Assembly: GCA_033675545.1 (NCBI GenBank)
Contig: JAWDGP010006763.1
Coordinates: forward strand, 253,501 to 317,500
Source of the DNA: Elysia crispata
Taxonomy: Eukaryota; Mollusca; Gastropoda; Plakobranchidae
Length of the DNA: 64,000 nucleotides
Direction of reading: 5' to 3'
Part shown: piece by piece, positions 39,740 to 52,848 of the stretch
How positions within the stretch are numbered: position 1 is the first letter of the stretch
How the letters are laid out: each line of letters starts with the position of its first letter
Program-made: the position numbers and the translations under genes
The notes under the pieces: model-generated
Databases searched by the model: none
What the model was told of the DNA's origin: nothing
What the model saw: only the letters and a program-made list of their open reading frames with translations

Positions 39740-40330
39740 CTGTGCTCATATGAAAAAATGCCAGCTGTTCTTTCTGTACTGAAAGGAAACCTGATCTGGG
39801 TTGCTCGATGAGCTGTCTTGCAAACTGAAATGGGTCTTTATAGAAGCGTTCCTGGTTCTTTTTCTTTTGACTTCGTCTCTTCCTTGTGGATTCTGCTCCG
39901 CTCAGTGCTAAGTGTTTCGCCTTCAAAGTTCCTGCAGCCCGCTTTTCTCTTCTTCAGTCGCTGATTTCATTTGTTTCCTCAAGTTTTCCTCTTGCTTTCG
40001 CAAAGTTTTAATATCACGTTGTTTTCTGCTTTTCTTAGGTTCTCTTCTGGCCAGGTGTTGTTTAGCCCCGAAGGTATTAAGACATGTCTGGTAGATAATG
40101 TCACCGAAAGTGATAAGTTTGTGCTCCAATGTGCTCTTCCCGATGAGCTTGTCCAGTTGTAGGACTATTTTGCTATCCATAGCTTTCCATTGTTCTTTTG
40201 CGCTTGCTGGTCGAAAATTGATCTTTTGGCGTTTAGCGTTGATGAGCTGTCAGAATTCTTCGTCTGACTCCTCAGCGTGGATTTCCTTAGGTTTTGAACC
40301 TGGCTTTGGTTTTCGGGCGTCTCACTTGCC
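39740..40330 (-). pseudogene. Zinc-finger LINE fragment (region before the reverse transcriptase)
   Basis: Minus-strand frames give ARKPKPGSKPKE, an acidic segment, then KIVLQLDKLIGKSTLEHKL, TFGDIIYQTCLN, a Lys/Arg-rich coiled stretch (KSRKQRDIKTLRKQEENLRK) and KDPFQFARQLIEQPRSG. From memory this is the N-terminal ORF region of a non-LTR retrotransposon family common in aquatic animals, lying between an N-terminal zinc finger and the RT domain. It carries one in-frame stop near its start and a frame change near 39925. The RT and endonuclease are missing, so it is dead. The clade (possibly R2/NeSL-like) is uncertain. Confidence 0.65.
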
Positions 40331-40639
40331 TGGGCAGTGCGCTATTGAAACTTCACATTTTAATGAAAAGACACACTGTTTTTTTTTTCTTTCTGTGATA
40401 GATTTGTTTCTGCTATATTGCAGTGTTAACTTCCTTTGTCTGTGAACAATATTTTCTAAGTATTTTCCTCACTCTTATTTTTGCTATATACATGCTCCAA
40501 ACCATTACATTTTTGTTAAGTTAACAGACATTAGGAAAGGGAATCACTACTTCGTTTACAGTCTTTGCATGTACAGTATTACGATTACTATTATTATCAT
40601 AGTAAATGTTAACACCAATTTTATATAAATTAAATAGAT

Positions 40640-41060
40640 TGCATCCTGTGATTGTTCTCCTCTATGATTCTTCATAATTATAATTTATATTTTGTGCCTG
40701 TGCAAAACGTTTAATAATAAATAAAAAATAAAAGTGATTAATGCTTTAAATATCATAAAATCACTATAGAACATCTCATTAACTGCATGTTCAAAGAGAC
40801 AGCTATATATATACAAATATAAATTTCTCAAACGTTTTTGAGGTCGTAAATACGGAAACCTTTTTTGTGTGAAAACATAACTTATAGTTAAGTTCAAGCT
40901 AATAACATTTTAAAACATTAATTTTCTTTATGTCTTTTTCATTTAAGGATGCAATGAACCCAACTTACCAGATATGAAACTCGTACAATCATTGGAAATA
41001 TTTGCTCCTAGACACCTGGACTCTGGCAGAGTTCCCATTAAAATATGTTTTGTGTGTGTG
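40640..41060 (+). repeat. Dispersed repeat copy 1 (direct pair with 50140-50540)
   Basis: It aligns in the same orientation with 50140-50540, sharing blocks such as aagtgattaatgctttaaat, a tgtgaaaa block, and cagagttcccattaa followed by a TG-rich end. It is diverged and without coding capacity. Confidence 0.65.
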
Positions 41061-42154
41061 TATGAATATATACATATATATATATATAGTTACATGTATA
41101 TTAAATATATATATTTATAATTATATTTCATATACATATATATAATTATATACATATATAATATATATATATGTGTGTGTGTGTGTGTGTAATTTTGCTT
41201 TTACTACTTTACGGTAAATAGGATAAATGGGTTTTTTTTTTTATTGTTTTGTTGTATTATTTTCCTGGTGATATTGTATGTGTTAATCCACTTTTTAGTG
41301 TAATGTACAAATGAAACAAATAAAATGAAACAAAATAAAGGCTAAACATGAATAGTTCAAGTATTAAATTCTCTAGATTTTAAAACCAAAAAAGGGTACA
41401 TTGTTAAAGTACTAAACGCCTATGGTGCACTGAAAGAACTATATTATTTTACTCATGCATTTTCTGGTTTGGAAGCCAACATCTTAAATTCTTTATTGTC
41501 TTTCAGTTACAAGACATGATGATCATCATTATTTTCAAAAGACATAAAGTAAAATATATGGTTCATGTGAATATACACACGTATAATCAACGAAAGTAGC
41601 AAGTTATACAAAAATCCCTTTTCATTCATCATATTTACCTTTGGAAGACAATGAGATACAGAAAGCTGAAGTTAATCTTAGTTCGTTTGATTTCAGAGAT
41701 TATTTTCTAAGTTCCTCTTTCAACAGACAATTGCTACATCTCGACGCAAAAATTAAAAGTCATTCTAAATCATTTGTTACCCCATAATCAGCACGCGTAA
41801 AAAAAGTCCTTAAAAGTTTAGTCACTTTACAACATACATACATTTCACCCCCGCCTCTATTTATACAAATATCATTCATATTGACATGAACTCTATGACT
41901 ATATTTTGTTGACCTTGCAGAGAACATATTCACTGCCATCATAATAAAACATGCAAAAATTTTGTTCTATTTTTATTTTTATTTCGCTTTAGTGTGTATC
42001 ACTTTCACATTGCAAAGATTATAATTTTACGTACGTGTTCCAATAGAGTCCAAAACAATTTTCCTTCTGGGATAAATCTAACTTTTCTTTGGTTACTTGC
42101 AGACCAAAAACTAAAATACATTTCATTTTGTTTTTTACCCATTCGGAATCGATA
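41061..42154. other. AT-rich DNA with AT/TG simple repeats
   Basis: (AT)n and (TG)n tracts occur at about 41066-41190. No gene is seen on either strand. Confidence 0.5.
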
Positions 42155-42175
42155 TGTCATATGCTACCTAATCTT
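42155..42175. repeat. Target-site duplication, left copy
   Basis: A 21-bp sequence starting tgtcatatgctacc is repeated exactly at 43511-43531. The two copies bracket the LINE. Confidence 0.9.
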
Positions 42176-43510
42176 TTATCCTTTTCAAATTTATTAAACT
42201 TTGTTAGTTGCCTATATTGCAAGCCCTGTGTGACTGTTAATGCCACGTCGATGAAAAAATGAAGATTGCCATCTAGCCTAATCTTTCACAGGCTAATGGC
42301 GAAAAAAATAGAAGATGAACAAGTATTGCTTGCACACTGAGCATTTTTTATAGCCAGATGTGGTGCAACTTAAACCTTCCTCAGTTCTTCTCAAATGCCC
42401 TGTCTGGAACAGACATCGGCGATCATGATTCTCCACCTGTCCCTATCTTCCGTCATCCGCAGTAAGGCTATGTTGTCTTTGTTGTTTCCTGTCACAAAAG
42501 AGCTCAAGCTATCAAGAAATGTAATCCTTTGTCTACCCCTGCTTCTTGTACCTTCTATCTTGCCTGTAAGAGATAAAAATTCCAGTCCCTTATGGCGACA
42601 TATGTGGCCTAAAAATTTCAGTTGCCTTTTCCTTATTGTTTTTATGAGGGATCTCTCTTGGTTCGTTTCTTCTAATATCGATTCGTTTGTCCTCTTTTCT
42701 TTCCATGATATTCTTAACATTCTCCTGTAGAACCACATTTCCGCTGCCTCTAAATTTTTCTTGGTTCCTGCAGTTATTGTCCAAGTTTCGCATCCATATA
42801 AAAGTATAGACCACACATATGTTTTCAAAACCTTCAATTTGGTTGAAAATGATATATTTCTATTTTTAAGAATGGTGCTCATATTTTGGAAAGAGGCCTT
42901 TGCAATGGCTATTCTCTTCTTAATTTCAGTCCTGCATTTACCGTCAGATGTCAATGTATATCCTAGGTATTTGAATTTCTGTACTTGCCTGATTTGTTCT
43001 CCCTTGCTAAAAAGCTTGCATTCTGGATTGTTTTTCTTCTTAGATACTACCATACATTCAGTCTTTTTTACATTTAGAGACAATCCCAGCCTTTCACTCT
43101 CTTCTACAACAATATTTAGAAGCCTTTGTAAATCCTCTTCCGATCCTGCTAATAGAGAAGTATCATCTGCATATCTTAGGTTGTTCAGATTTTCACCATT
43201 CGCTTTGAGTCCTTCACTTCCATCCAAGTTTCTTAAAATTACTTCACTGTACAAGTTGAACAGGTCTGGTGACATCACACAACCTTGTCTCATTCCCCTT
43301 TTAATATTTGTGTACTCACTGAGTTCTCCACCTACCCTTACCGCAGCAGTTTGATCCCAATAGAGATTTCTAAGCACCCTCAAGTCTTTTCCGTCAATAT
43401 CTAGCTGATTCAGCATCTCAAACAACTTTTCATGCTTTACCTTGTCAAAAGCCTTAGAATAGTCAATAAAGCATATGTAGAGATCCTTTTGAACTTCAAT
43501 ACATCTTTAT
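42176..43510 (-). mobile_element. 5'-truncated LINE with open reverse transcriptase frame
   Basis: A minus-strand reading frame stays open from the insertion junction (about 43508) to a stop near 42391, about 372 codons. It shows reverse transcriptase motifs: FIDYSKAFD (first catalytic Asp), RQGCVMSPDLFNLYSE, YADDTSLLAG (catalytic YADD) and KFKYLGYTLTSDG. The C-terminal part (LLYGCETWTI, RRMLRISW, RKRQLKFLGHICR) is typical of RTE-like or related non-LTR elements. The endonuclease and the RT fingers are absent, from 5' truncation. About 215 bp of 3' UTR follows. Exact 21-bp direct repeats flank it (42155-42175 and 43511-43531). The open frame and intact duplication mark a young insertion. Confidence 0.9.
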
Positions 43511-43531
43511 TGTCATATGCTACCTAATCTT
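43511..43531. repeat. Target-site duplication, right copy
   Basis: Exact 21-bp match to 42155-42175. The flanking bases differ on both sides, as expected for a duplication made at insertion. Confidence 0.9.
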
Positions 43532-44474
43532 CCTCAGTAAGAACACATTATATTCCCTATAGGGCCCTATATAATGCCCCATACGCTATTGTCAATGAAC
43601 TTGAAGTTGCCAAGCGCACATATGAAAATATCAAATCTAACCCAAGTTAGCTTGAATACAAGATTCTCTTTTTCTATGTCTGACTAAACCGCCGGCCTAT
43701 GTTACGTATGTAAACCTAAATTAGTAGGGTTTCTCAATACCGTGACGCAACACTTGTGGCTGAAGAGTTGGCGTGACGTGCATGCAGCAAAGTTACACAA
43801 TATTTGCAGAGGAACGCACATTCATTGTGTGTATGCATAGAAGACTTAACTGTCGTGATGTCAAAGAGTGCACAACCGAAAACTTTCTCTCGTCTATGCC
43901 CGCGCAAGTGCCTCTCAAATACCACTCTAGAGGAGACATGATACGAGTATGTACGGCAATGCCGTCGAGTGTGGCATGGTAATTTTGCAGCAGTTGCGAA
44001 TATTTCCCACTTCCTGTTGGTCCTTTCTAATGTCCTTGATCTTTAGAAGATCAATTTGGACTATTGCAAAATCTGGATTCATATTGCGTAGAATTGCTAG
44101 TTGACTAAGTCCAGCCTGATGTAACTTGTAACCTGTTGATGTCAAATACGCTATGTCACAGTGAACCACGTATTAATTTAACTTGCTCATTTCTTGGATT
44201 TATAATGTTTACATCAGGAAATTCGTGTTTGCTCTCTTTATCTCATTGAGAATATAAACGTCAGGCTTTGGAGGATGTTCTAAATTATTGGCAGTCCTTT
44301 CTCAGAGTTTCACCTTTTTTCCATTTTTTGTTCAGGTTAGATTAGATTTTGGACTTTTTCCTTGTAGTTATTTGTCTTGAAGGTGATGGCTGTTGCCTGA
44401 AAATTCGAGTAGAAAAAAATATCTACTCCTAATAACGCACAAGGCATTAAAACTTGTTTCTTATGCATGTCTTA

Positions 44475-44475
<1 letters not shown>
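43532..44475. other. No supportable gene
   Basis: Frames of 60-80 codons exist on both strands (43734-43982, 43927-44169), but they overlap one another and show no recognised domain or splice context. Confidence 0.4.
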
Positions 44476-45160
<685 letters not shown>

Positions 45161-48000
45161 TACGGGAACAATGAATAAACTCATGTTGGTTTGAAATTGA
45201 ATAGACTATAATGTTGACTCTCTGAGAACGATCAAGTCCATATTTTTACAGTAGATAAAAAAACCAGCCTCTCCCGGATCTTAATAACTATTATGTTATT
45301 TTTTGTCTGAAATAGCATAATTATAATCATGTGGCAGGATGTGAGTGGCATGTTTGTTCATAGCTCTAAAATCATATCTCAAGCTATTTATAAGTAGATG
45401 TGTGTATGTTTGATTGTCTCCACCCTAAGTCGCAATATCCATTTCATTAAACCATAAACTGATAATAAGCTTCCTGGTTAGCAGATGTCTGTTATAAATG
45501 GCTTTTACATAATTTAAAGTAATTAGTAATACACAGTAAAGGTACATTTAGGATTTTAAAGCTAGTAATAGATGTGTACTTTTCTGTTTATAAGAGAAAA
45601 GAAGAAAGGCATGGAGATTAATTTAAAACAATCCATGTGTTGCTTTCCAACCAGAATTATGATGAAGACATTGAATATATGAGTTATTGCCATTCTAATA
45701 TTTTGAAACAAAAGTGGTAGCTATAATAAAAATCTGTAATAGTTGAGACTTTTTTAATTGAATCTAATCAAATATTAATTTTACCTGTAAATATAATATA
45801 TTCTTTTTCTAGTGTCCAACTTTTTACAGAGGTTGTCCAGTCTCAGTGGATTTGGTTCGGCCACCCGAATGGAGAAGAGAGGGAGAGAGGGGGAGGGAGT
45901 AAGAGAGAGAGAAAGAGAGAGAGACAGAGAGAGACAGAGACAGAGACAGAGAGACAGAGACAGAGACAGGGAGAGACAGAGAGAGAGATAAAGAGCATAA
46001 AACCATGCCTTAAGAGGTGGCTTGAAGATATTTATCTACTACTATTCTAAAATTTTCAAGACTGTTTGTTTTTTTCTTTATGAATTATCTTATAAGGTTC
46101 TGAAAGTTTGATATAATGAAAAGGCTCTTATTTCTCCTACAACTTTCTTCTGTTTTTCGTAAATGTATATTGGTGAAAACAGGGAGTCTAACTAATGTCT
46201 TTTGGTAACCATGGACTCATGATTTTATAGAATCTTGAACTGCCTATTATATGCCTCGAGTCTAAGGGTTAAGGCGATGAGCGGGATATCTGGCTTCACA
46301 ACAGAGTCGTATGCCACACACCGAATTCTCCAGCACACTCGGTGTCTCAGGTCTGGAAAACTGATATTTTAAAGATTGATTATCTGTGAAGTTCCCAGCA
46401 GCCGTTGAACATTCAACAGCACCGTGGCCGACAGGGTTGGTCTACCGGTGAGCGGTTAATTCCTCTAGATCTAGAAACTTCTATGCGGGGCTTGCATAGA
46501 AATAATTATACAGGGAATACGCTGTAGATCACGATGTGTTTATGGCAGTATAATCGATTCTAAAGACGGGTCGAAGGATATTGTCTGCTATCGACGGTAT
46601 GCCGTCTAGAAGCAGGACAAACACAGGTAGGTGGTCTTGGCAGAAAGTATATTCAAGAGGAGCAGTAATATGATATTAAAGCACGTCGGATAAATCTATT
46701 TGATCGGCAGTTTCTCTCAAAGAGGAAAATCTCTCATTCACAAACCTTGGTGGACATAGCTAGAAGACATGCAGTTTGACGAACCTTTTATTCGAGTTCT
46801 ACAACCACTCTCAACAAAGGTCTCAAACTGTGATGAATAAAAGTTTGTCAAAGCAATAATTTTTATTTATATAATTGTATTTAGTATCCATTCTTTGATA
46901 TCGGTTCTGTTGGTGAGAAGAGGTGGGAGAATGGAAAGACATCAAAATCTTCAGCTTCTCATCAATAGCAAGTATTGGTAAACTTTTTTTTTAATTTGGC
47001 GGATGACAAAAAAAATCTCTACACCAACTTAGAGTTCTCTGTTAACTTAATTTATAGATGCACGTTTAAAAGGGCTTCTTTCTCTACTAAAATTATAACA
47101 ACACTTTGCTAACAATGGGGGAATAAAGTGCCTCATAAAAAGAAAGGTTACCATGATGGAAAGTTCTTTTAATGGAAGCTAATACAGTTTATTTTGAAAG
47201 CTAACTAAAGAGTTCATTTCAAGAATCATTATTTTGTTTCCCCCTTTAATAAAAGCTTCAAAGAACTAACAAAAACAATGCTCCGTTCTGCAAATGTGCA
47301 TGGGAATGAAAGTTAAGCTTAATATTTCAGCTTAACTGGTCACAAGAATTAGAACAATGTGGAGAAATAGGTCATGATATCACTAGGTCAAACAACTCTC
47401 AGTTACTGATTCTAAACAGTTTATTAGCCCTCTTCGTTTATTAGCGAATTGTCTCTGGCGAATCTAAAATCAGCAATGGTTTAAGACCATTTTGCTTTTA
47501 ATGTGAGGTGCTGTGAATTAAACTCCGAACTTGATGTAACAATCGCCAAATTAAAAGGTCTTGATCTTTTTGTTCTCCTCTTGTTTAGAACCAGTTATGA
47601 AGTCTCATCTTTTCTCCCTTTTACAATTTCTCAATAGATATTCGAGGGGCGTGGACTCAAAGAATGAGCACTAGCTATGGAAAGTAGCATTGGCAAAGCA
47701 GCAGAATCCTTTTAAGGTGGCTTCCAAAAAATGTGTTAATGTAGTCCATATAATTATAAACTAGGTTGAAATGAAAAAGAGCATTTTATAAGATATGAAT
47801 AGAAAACAAACAAAAATTGGAGGCGAGATGACCAAATGTTTCAAAGGTTGTTTAACAACGAGGTCTACCGTTTAGGTTGGTTATATTTATATCTCTGAAG
47901 TTGCGCATGAAAATATTATTAGGACCAGAAAAAAGTTTACAACAGAAAGGCAAGTGATGTCTGAATGAAAATAGGAGGGGGGAAAAGAGGAAGGAGAAGA
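45161..48000. other. No supportable gene; one GA-rich tract
   Basis: A GAGACA/GA repeat lies at about 45871-45990. A GC-richer stretch at 46250-46640 contains a possible degenerate SINE (gtggccgacagggttggtc at 46426), unproven. The remainder is AT-rich. Confidence 0.45.
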
Positions 48001-48380
48001 AGAAGGAGGAGAAGTAGGAGGCGGGGGAGAAGGAGAAGGTGCCGAAGAAGAAAACAAAGTGATGATTATGAAAAAGGAATAGTAACAGAGAGAGAGACAG
48101 AGACAGACAGACAGAGAGACAGAGAGAGAGAGAGCGATAGAAGGTGAAGATGAAAAAAGTGGAAGAGTAAAAAAGGTGTAGGAGGGATAAAATGTAAAAA
48201 AAAAAAAGAAGGAAATTGATGGAAAATATATGGAGGTAGAAGAAGTGAAGGAGGGAGCAAATGAAGGGCTGGAAGAGTCCTAGGCAGATTAAGATGAGAA
48301 AAAGAGAGAAAGATAGAAGAGAACGAGGAAGAAGTAAACGACGTGCAAAAAGAAGAGGATCTGAAAGATGAACCTAATGT
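48001..48380. repeat. Purine-rich low-complexity tract
   Basis: GAAGGAG-type and GACAGA repeats. Arg-rich frames over it are artefacts. Confidence 0.7.
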
Positions 48381-49093
48381 CTAAGAGAACAAAAATTTTT
48401 ACGGTATATTCTAAAACCAAATCTGCCCCCACTATGTCAAGAAGTACTGAGAACTAGGCGCATCTGAGCCAGATAGTATGTCAAAGTTATAAAAAAAGAT
48501 GGTTGCGAATGCGATAAACCTTTAAGAAAGAAAGTGGAACTTCAGGCAATAATATGACATGGATCTGTTATTCATAGAATATTTCGGCTCGAAATTGCAT
48601 ATGAGGAGTCCATCAATTCGGCATGGTTGTCTTGTAAGAAAAATTTTCAATGCTAACTTTGGTTTTATTGTGATTAAAGACAAACATGCTTCCCTTACTA
48701 AAAAAAAAAAAATAACACGCACAGAGAAACATGCTACCAGAGCTATAAATGATATCAATAACGATTCTCATGCTCATTAAATTCGTTCCAGAGTATGCAC
48801 TGAATTTTTAAGAAAAACTTGATGTACGTGATTATTTCGAGCAATATTTCTATTGAGTTCGAGTGTTTACAACGAAACCGTTGATTTCACGAGTTATCTA
48901 TTATTAGTATTAATAAGAGGAGCCTGCACAATTTTGTGATTATGGTTTTCAGACCCTGACAAACTGACATGACTGTAATCTTTAACTGTTGCGCGCGAGG
49001 CGAAAGATTGAAATGCATTTACTGGTAAAGAGGTAAAATTGACATCTAATTAATGGCAAAGACTTGAAAATGATGAGTTTATGTCTTGCTTCA
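48381..49093. other. AT-rich DNA, no gene seen
   Basis: Two overlapping frames (48522-48780) on opposite strands have no domain signal. Confidence 0.35.
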
Positions 49094-49145
49094 TTTTTTT
49101 TTTTTTTTTTTTTTTTTTGATTAAGAAATTTTGTTTTATTAATTA
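49094..49145 (-). repeat. 3' end of a retrocopy: AATAAAA signal plus A tail
   Basis: On the minus strand, AATAAAA (49134-49140 on the plus strand) is followed 15 bp later by a 25-base A tail (T-run 49094-49118). This is the signature of a reverse-transcribed, polyadenylated RNA inserted in the genome. The source sequence to the right of 49140 was not recognised, and no target-site duplication was found. Confidence 0.5.
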
Positions 49146-50139
49146 ACAGGCCGCATAAGCTCAGAAATTAAATTTTATCCTTATGACAGAATGCAATCTC
49201 ATTTTCTATTTATTCATTGTTTTTGTAAGGTTGATGACAAAACATGTGCTGCAGAAAAGCACTTTTATGTTGATAGTGGGTGATGATTCGTACTTTTTAG
49301 AAGCAGTTTGTTACGGGGGAGGGGCGGTGGTGGAAAAAAAAGTGAGAAGGGTGGGGGCGGGAGAGAAGTCTTTGATCTAGATATGAAGGAATCAAGATAG
49401 GGCTTTGTAGTTTGGCACACATACTTTAATACATCTCTCGCTGACATGAATCAATAAACTTGGGCCAAAAATATCAGATTTCCCTTGCAAGTGTAATAAA
49501 AACTTAATAACCGAGCGATTTTCAACTGGCTCCATGACGCAGCTTTGGCAAACAAACACATTTTTTTTTTACTTTGATTTTATTTGAACGTATAAATACT
49601 AAATTACGGTCAGATATTCCCTGAATTTTTCATCTAGCGTTCCAAAGAAATGATCTAACGGTTGACAAAATTTCAGTACTCTACCATGATTCCTTCATAT
49701 TCAGACCAAAGACTTTTTAACCCGCCCTCCTAATAGTGTTTAATAAATTATTTGTAAAATGAATATTTCAGGTGAAAAGAACATAAAATGTACAGCACAA
49801 CATAAATGGAAACTAGATTTTTTTTTTTTGTTTATAAATTTTATTTAAAGGCATTTTTATTCTCTAATTTCATTTGATTCTACGATTTTATTTGTAATTT
49901 CTGAGGACAGAGACTTGAGTTACAATTACCAGTTCATTCTATCAGGTTGCAAATCCTTTATTTTATATTTGTATTCTTTTTAGTCAAGACTGTTGTCAAA
50001 TTTCACCATCTAATGATATATACAAAAAGAAGATATGTCATTCTGCATCCCTTTTTTCTGCTCTCTCTCAGCAAATACAGCATATTATTTACTAGTTTTA
50101 AAGTAAATTTTCACATTTTTAAGTCAGTTCTCTCTAAAA
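49146..50139. other. AT-rich DNA, no gene seen
   Basis: A purine-rich patch lies at about 49312-49365. Nothing else is recognisable. Confidence 0.4.
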
Positions 50140-50540
50140 GTGCTCCATGCTATATCACATTTTCATGTGTTTGTCCTCCTCCATGATTCTTTGTAATTAT
50201 ACTTGTTTGTGTCTATCTGAACAACAATGTTTCCTGAGAGCATCAAAAGTGATAATGCTTTAAATATAAGAACGCAGCTATAGACCATCCCACTTACCAT
50301 GTAAAAATGTTTCAAAAGATTTTGGGGTTGTGGAAACGAGGTCACTTTTGTGAAAAAAGATATATAAGTCAATTTCAGTATGATGAAATTTCCAAACATT
50401 TCTTTCTACATGTATATTTGTTATCAAAGGGTGCAAAGAGCTCAACTAACCAAATATGAAACCTGCACAACCACTGAAAATGAGTGTTCCCAAACATATG
50501 GGACCTGACAGAGTTCCCATTAACACTATGTTGTGTGTTA
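50140..50540 (+). repeat. Dispersed repeat copy 2 (direct pair with 40640-41060)
   Basis: Shares a series of diverged blocks with 40640-41060 in the same order and orientation, ending in gagttcccattaa and a TG-containing end. Confidence 0.65.
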
Positions 50541-52719
50541 CATTGGTACAAACTGAGAAAGACACATGTAGTATAAAATCCTACCTACATATATAGCTAT
50601 GCTACACTTTTGTTCCAAGGGATTCTTCATTAACGTTCATTTTAAAACTCATTATAGTCAAGCACTTTCGTCTAGGGTAGTACTAGTTTCCAAGCAGTAA
50701 ATAGGTAGACAGATATCAAAAAAATAAATTACAAACACAAGGCATTATTTCAATAAAGTTTATTAAACATATATATATATATATATAAATAAGTTCATTT
50801 TAGTTCATTATATAAAAGATGTAAATCAATTTTTAAAAGAAATTACAAGACAATTTACTTCATTTACCCTGAAGTCTATCAGCTCTAAGCTAAAGGTAGA
50901 ATTTCTTTTTCCAGACATTAGTCTCAAAGTAAAATGCATGGACACACGGTTTGCAATCTTTAAATTATTGTTTATACTTTGGTATGGAATTTTTTTTTCA
51001 TATTTCAGTTTTTTTCGTCCTCTAAAATTATCCCCCAAGTGTATTGGATACATATATAATATATATAATCATATATATATATATATATAATACAAATATT
51101 AAATTTCTTTAATCTTCACAATTGTCCACAAAATGCAATAGCTGAACAAAAAATAGTTAATATATTCGGTATCTGTTCCCTCAGTTTGAACCATACTAAA
51201 TACATATGTTCACCGCAAAAAAAATTTTCTTAAAAGATACCAGAGACAGATACAGTACCTCAGAATCATGCTACATAAATAAAAATATGACATACAAAGG
51301 GAGATTGAAAGTAAATTTAATGAAACTTTGGTTGCTAATATTTTTATAAATAATTTGATAAATCATTTATCGTCATTATTGTAGTACATAAATAAAATAT
51401 GTCTGTTGTAACTAGGCAAAGATGAAATATAGTATTTAATTTTGAAATACAGGCTAATGGTCACGCCAGTTTGTGCTGCATTGCATTCATAAAATTTGAA
51501 AAGTAACCTCAGGGCTAATGAAACAGAAACAGTTGAGAAAACAAATAATCATTTTATTGCCTACAAATACAAAGTTTAGTTTCTTGGCTTTATTTCATTT
51601 GCTTGAGATCAAGATTTTACCAATGTTTCAAACTTCTTAGGATACGCTAAAATTAACCAAAAGTATTAAAAAAGGTTAAAACCTTAGATAGATAGGAAAC
51701 ACTCAACTTACACAGTACACAAATCTGATTTGCAAAGTGCTTACAAATCTTGACTCTGGAATACCATTACATGTATCATAAAATGATATGAGGATTTTTA
51801 AACTCAAAATTATTTTTTTTAAAAAAAAGGAATGATTCAATTAAACTCCAATAAACATAATGAATACATAAGAAACTTTTAAAGCTAATGCTGGTCTGGC
51901 AATATTCCTGATGCTTTAAACAGTGCACATTCCTCAATAAATGCTTCATATAGCTTTCTAAAAAGTCATATAAACAGATTCAGACCAGAACTTTTGCTGT
52001 TAACCAACCCACAATATCATTAGCACCTCATTTTTCCACCAGAAAATAAATATGGACTCTCACATATAGCCAAAGAACTGTTCCTGCTCAACATACAGAG
52101 GCAAAGGTTTTTTGACATATTTCAGACATGTGTGGCAGTGCTAAAAGGAGCTCAACACACACACAGCATATGCAGTAGCATATGCTATTGTAAATAAGTC
52201 TGCATTTACAGTGGGCAACCTGTTAGTCATAACATTATTTATGATCAGGATAAACATGGACATTATTTTGGCCGTAAAAGGAATTATAAGTTTTTTGCTT
52301 TGGTTTAGCAAGCTCTGTTACCATTTGCGATGGAAGTCTGGGCTGAGAAGATGATAAGACACGCCCAGAATTTAAAAGCACTTTACACTTATGGTTCAGT
52401 GCTTAACAAGCATTGTAAGTAATTACTGGCCAAACTAAAAAAGTATTTGATCGTTAAAGCTGAAGTTTCTTTAGTGCTCAAGAACATTTCTTCTTTGGAA
52501 TAGTTCATAATCGTATTGATTAAAAAGCTTAAAGCTTCAAATTTTTCTTCATTTTATCTTCTCCTAATCAATCAATCACCTTTTTTTGTCTTTTATGCTA
52601 AAAAGATTTTGTTACAGAAATATACCATTTTATAGTTATGTGAAGTAATTATGCCTCTTCTACAGATTCTGCAGATTATATCATCCTCATTTAAAGAGCT
52701 CTCTATCCACCAATCTATG
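50541..52719. other. Downstream flank and probable 3' UTR of the oxidoreductase gene
   Basis: AT-rich sequence following the stop codon at 52720-52722 on the minus strand. Several minus-strand AATAAA hexamers occur (for example near 50757 and 51590), so the 3' end cannot be fixed by eye. No other gene is seen. Confidence 0.4.
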
Positions 52720-52848
52720 TCAGTAAAAAGAACCATCAGCTTCAATGTTGACCACTTTCTTCTCAAGCCTGGCTTTCTCTGCAGCAAACACCAGCAGGTG
52801 ACTCCTCAGGGTATCCTCAGGTCCAGTTGCCATTTGTTTAGTTTCACT
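52720..52848 (-). CDS. Gfo/Idh/MocA oxidoreductase, last coding exon
   Basis: Begins after acceptor ttccctag and encodes 42 residues, including ATGPEDTLRSHLLVFAAEKA and then VVNIEADGSFY, followed by TGA at 52720-52722. The terminal helix (HLLVFAAEKARLEKKVV) matches the family's C-terminal helix, so the stop is natural. Confidence 0.94.
   Translation of the reverse strand, partial: SETKQMATGPEDTLRSHLLVFAAEKARLEKKVVNIEADGSFY

Noticed and set aside
43734-44169. Overlapping frames on both strands as a small gene
   Set aside because: The frames overlap on opposite strands and neither has a domain, splice or codon-pattern signal.
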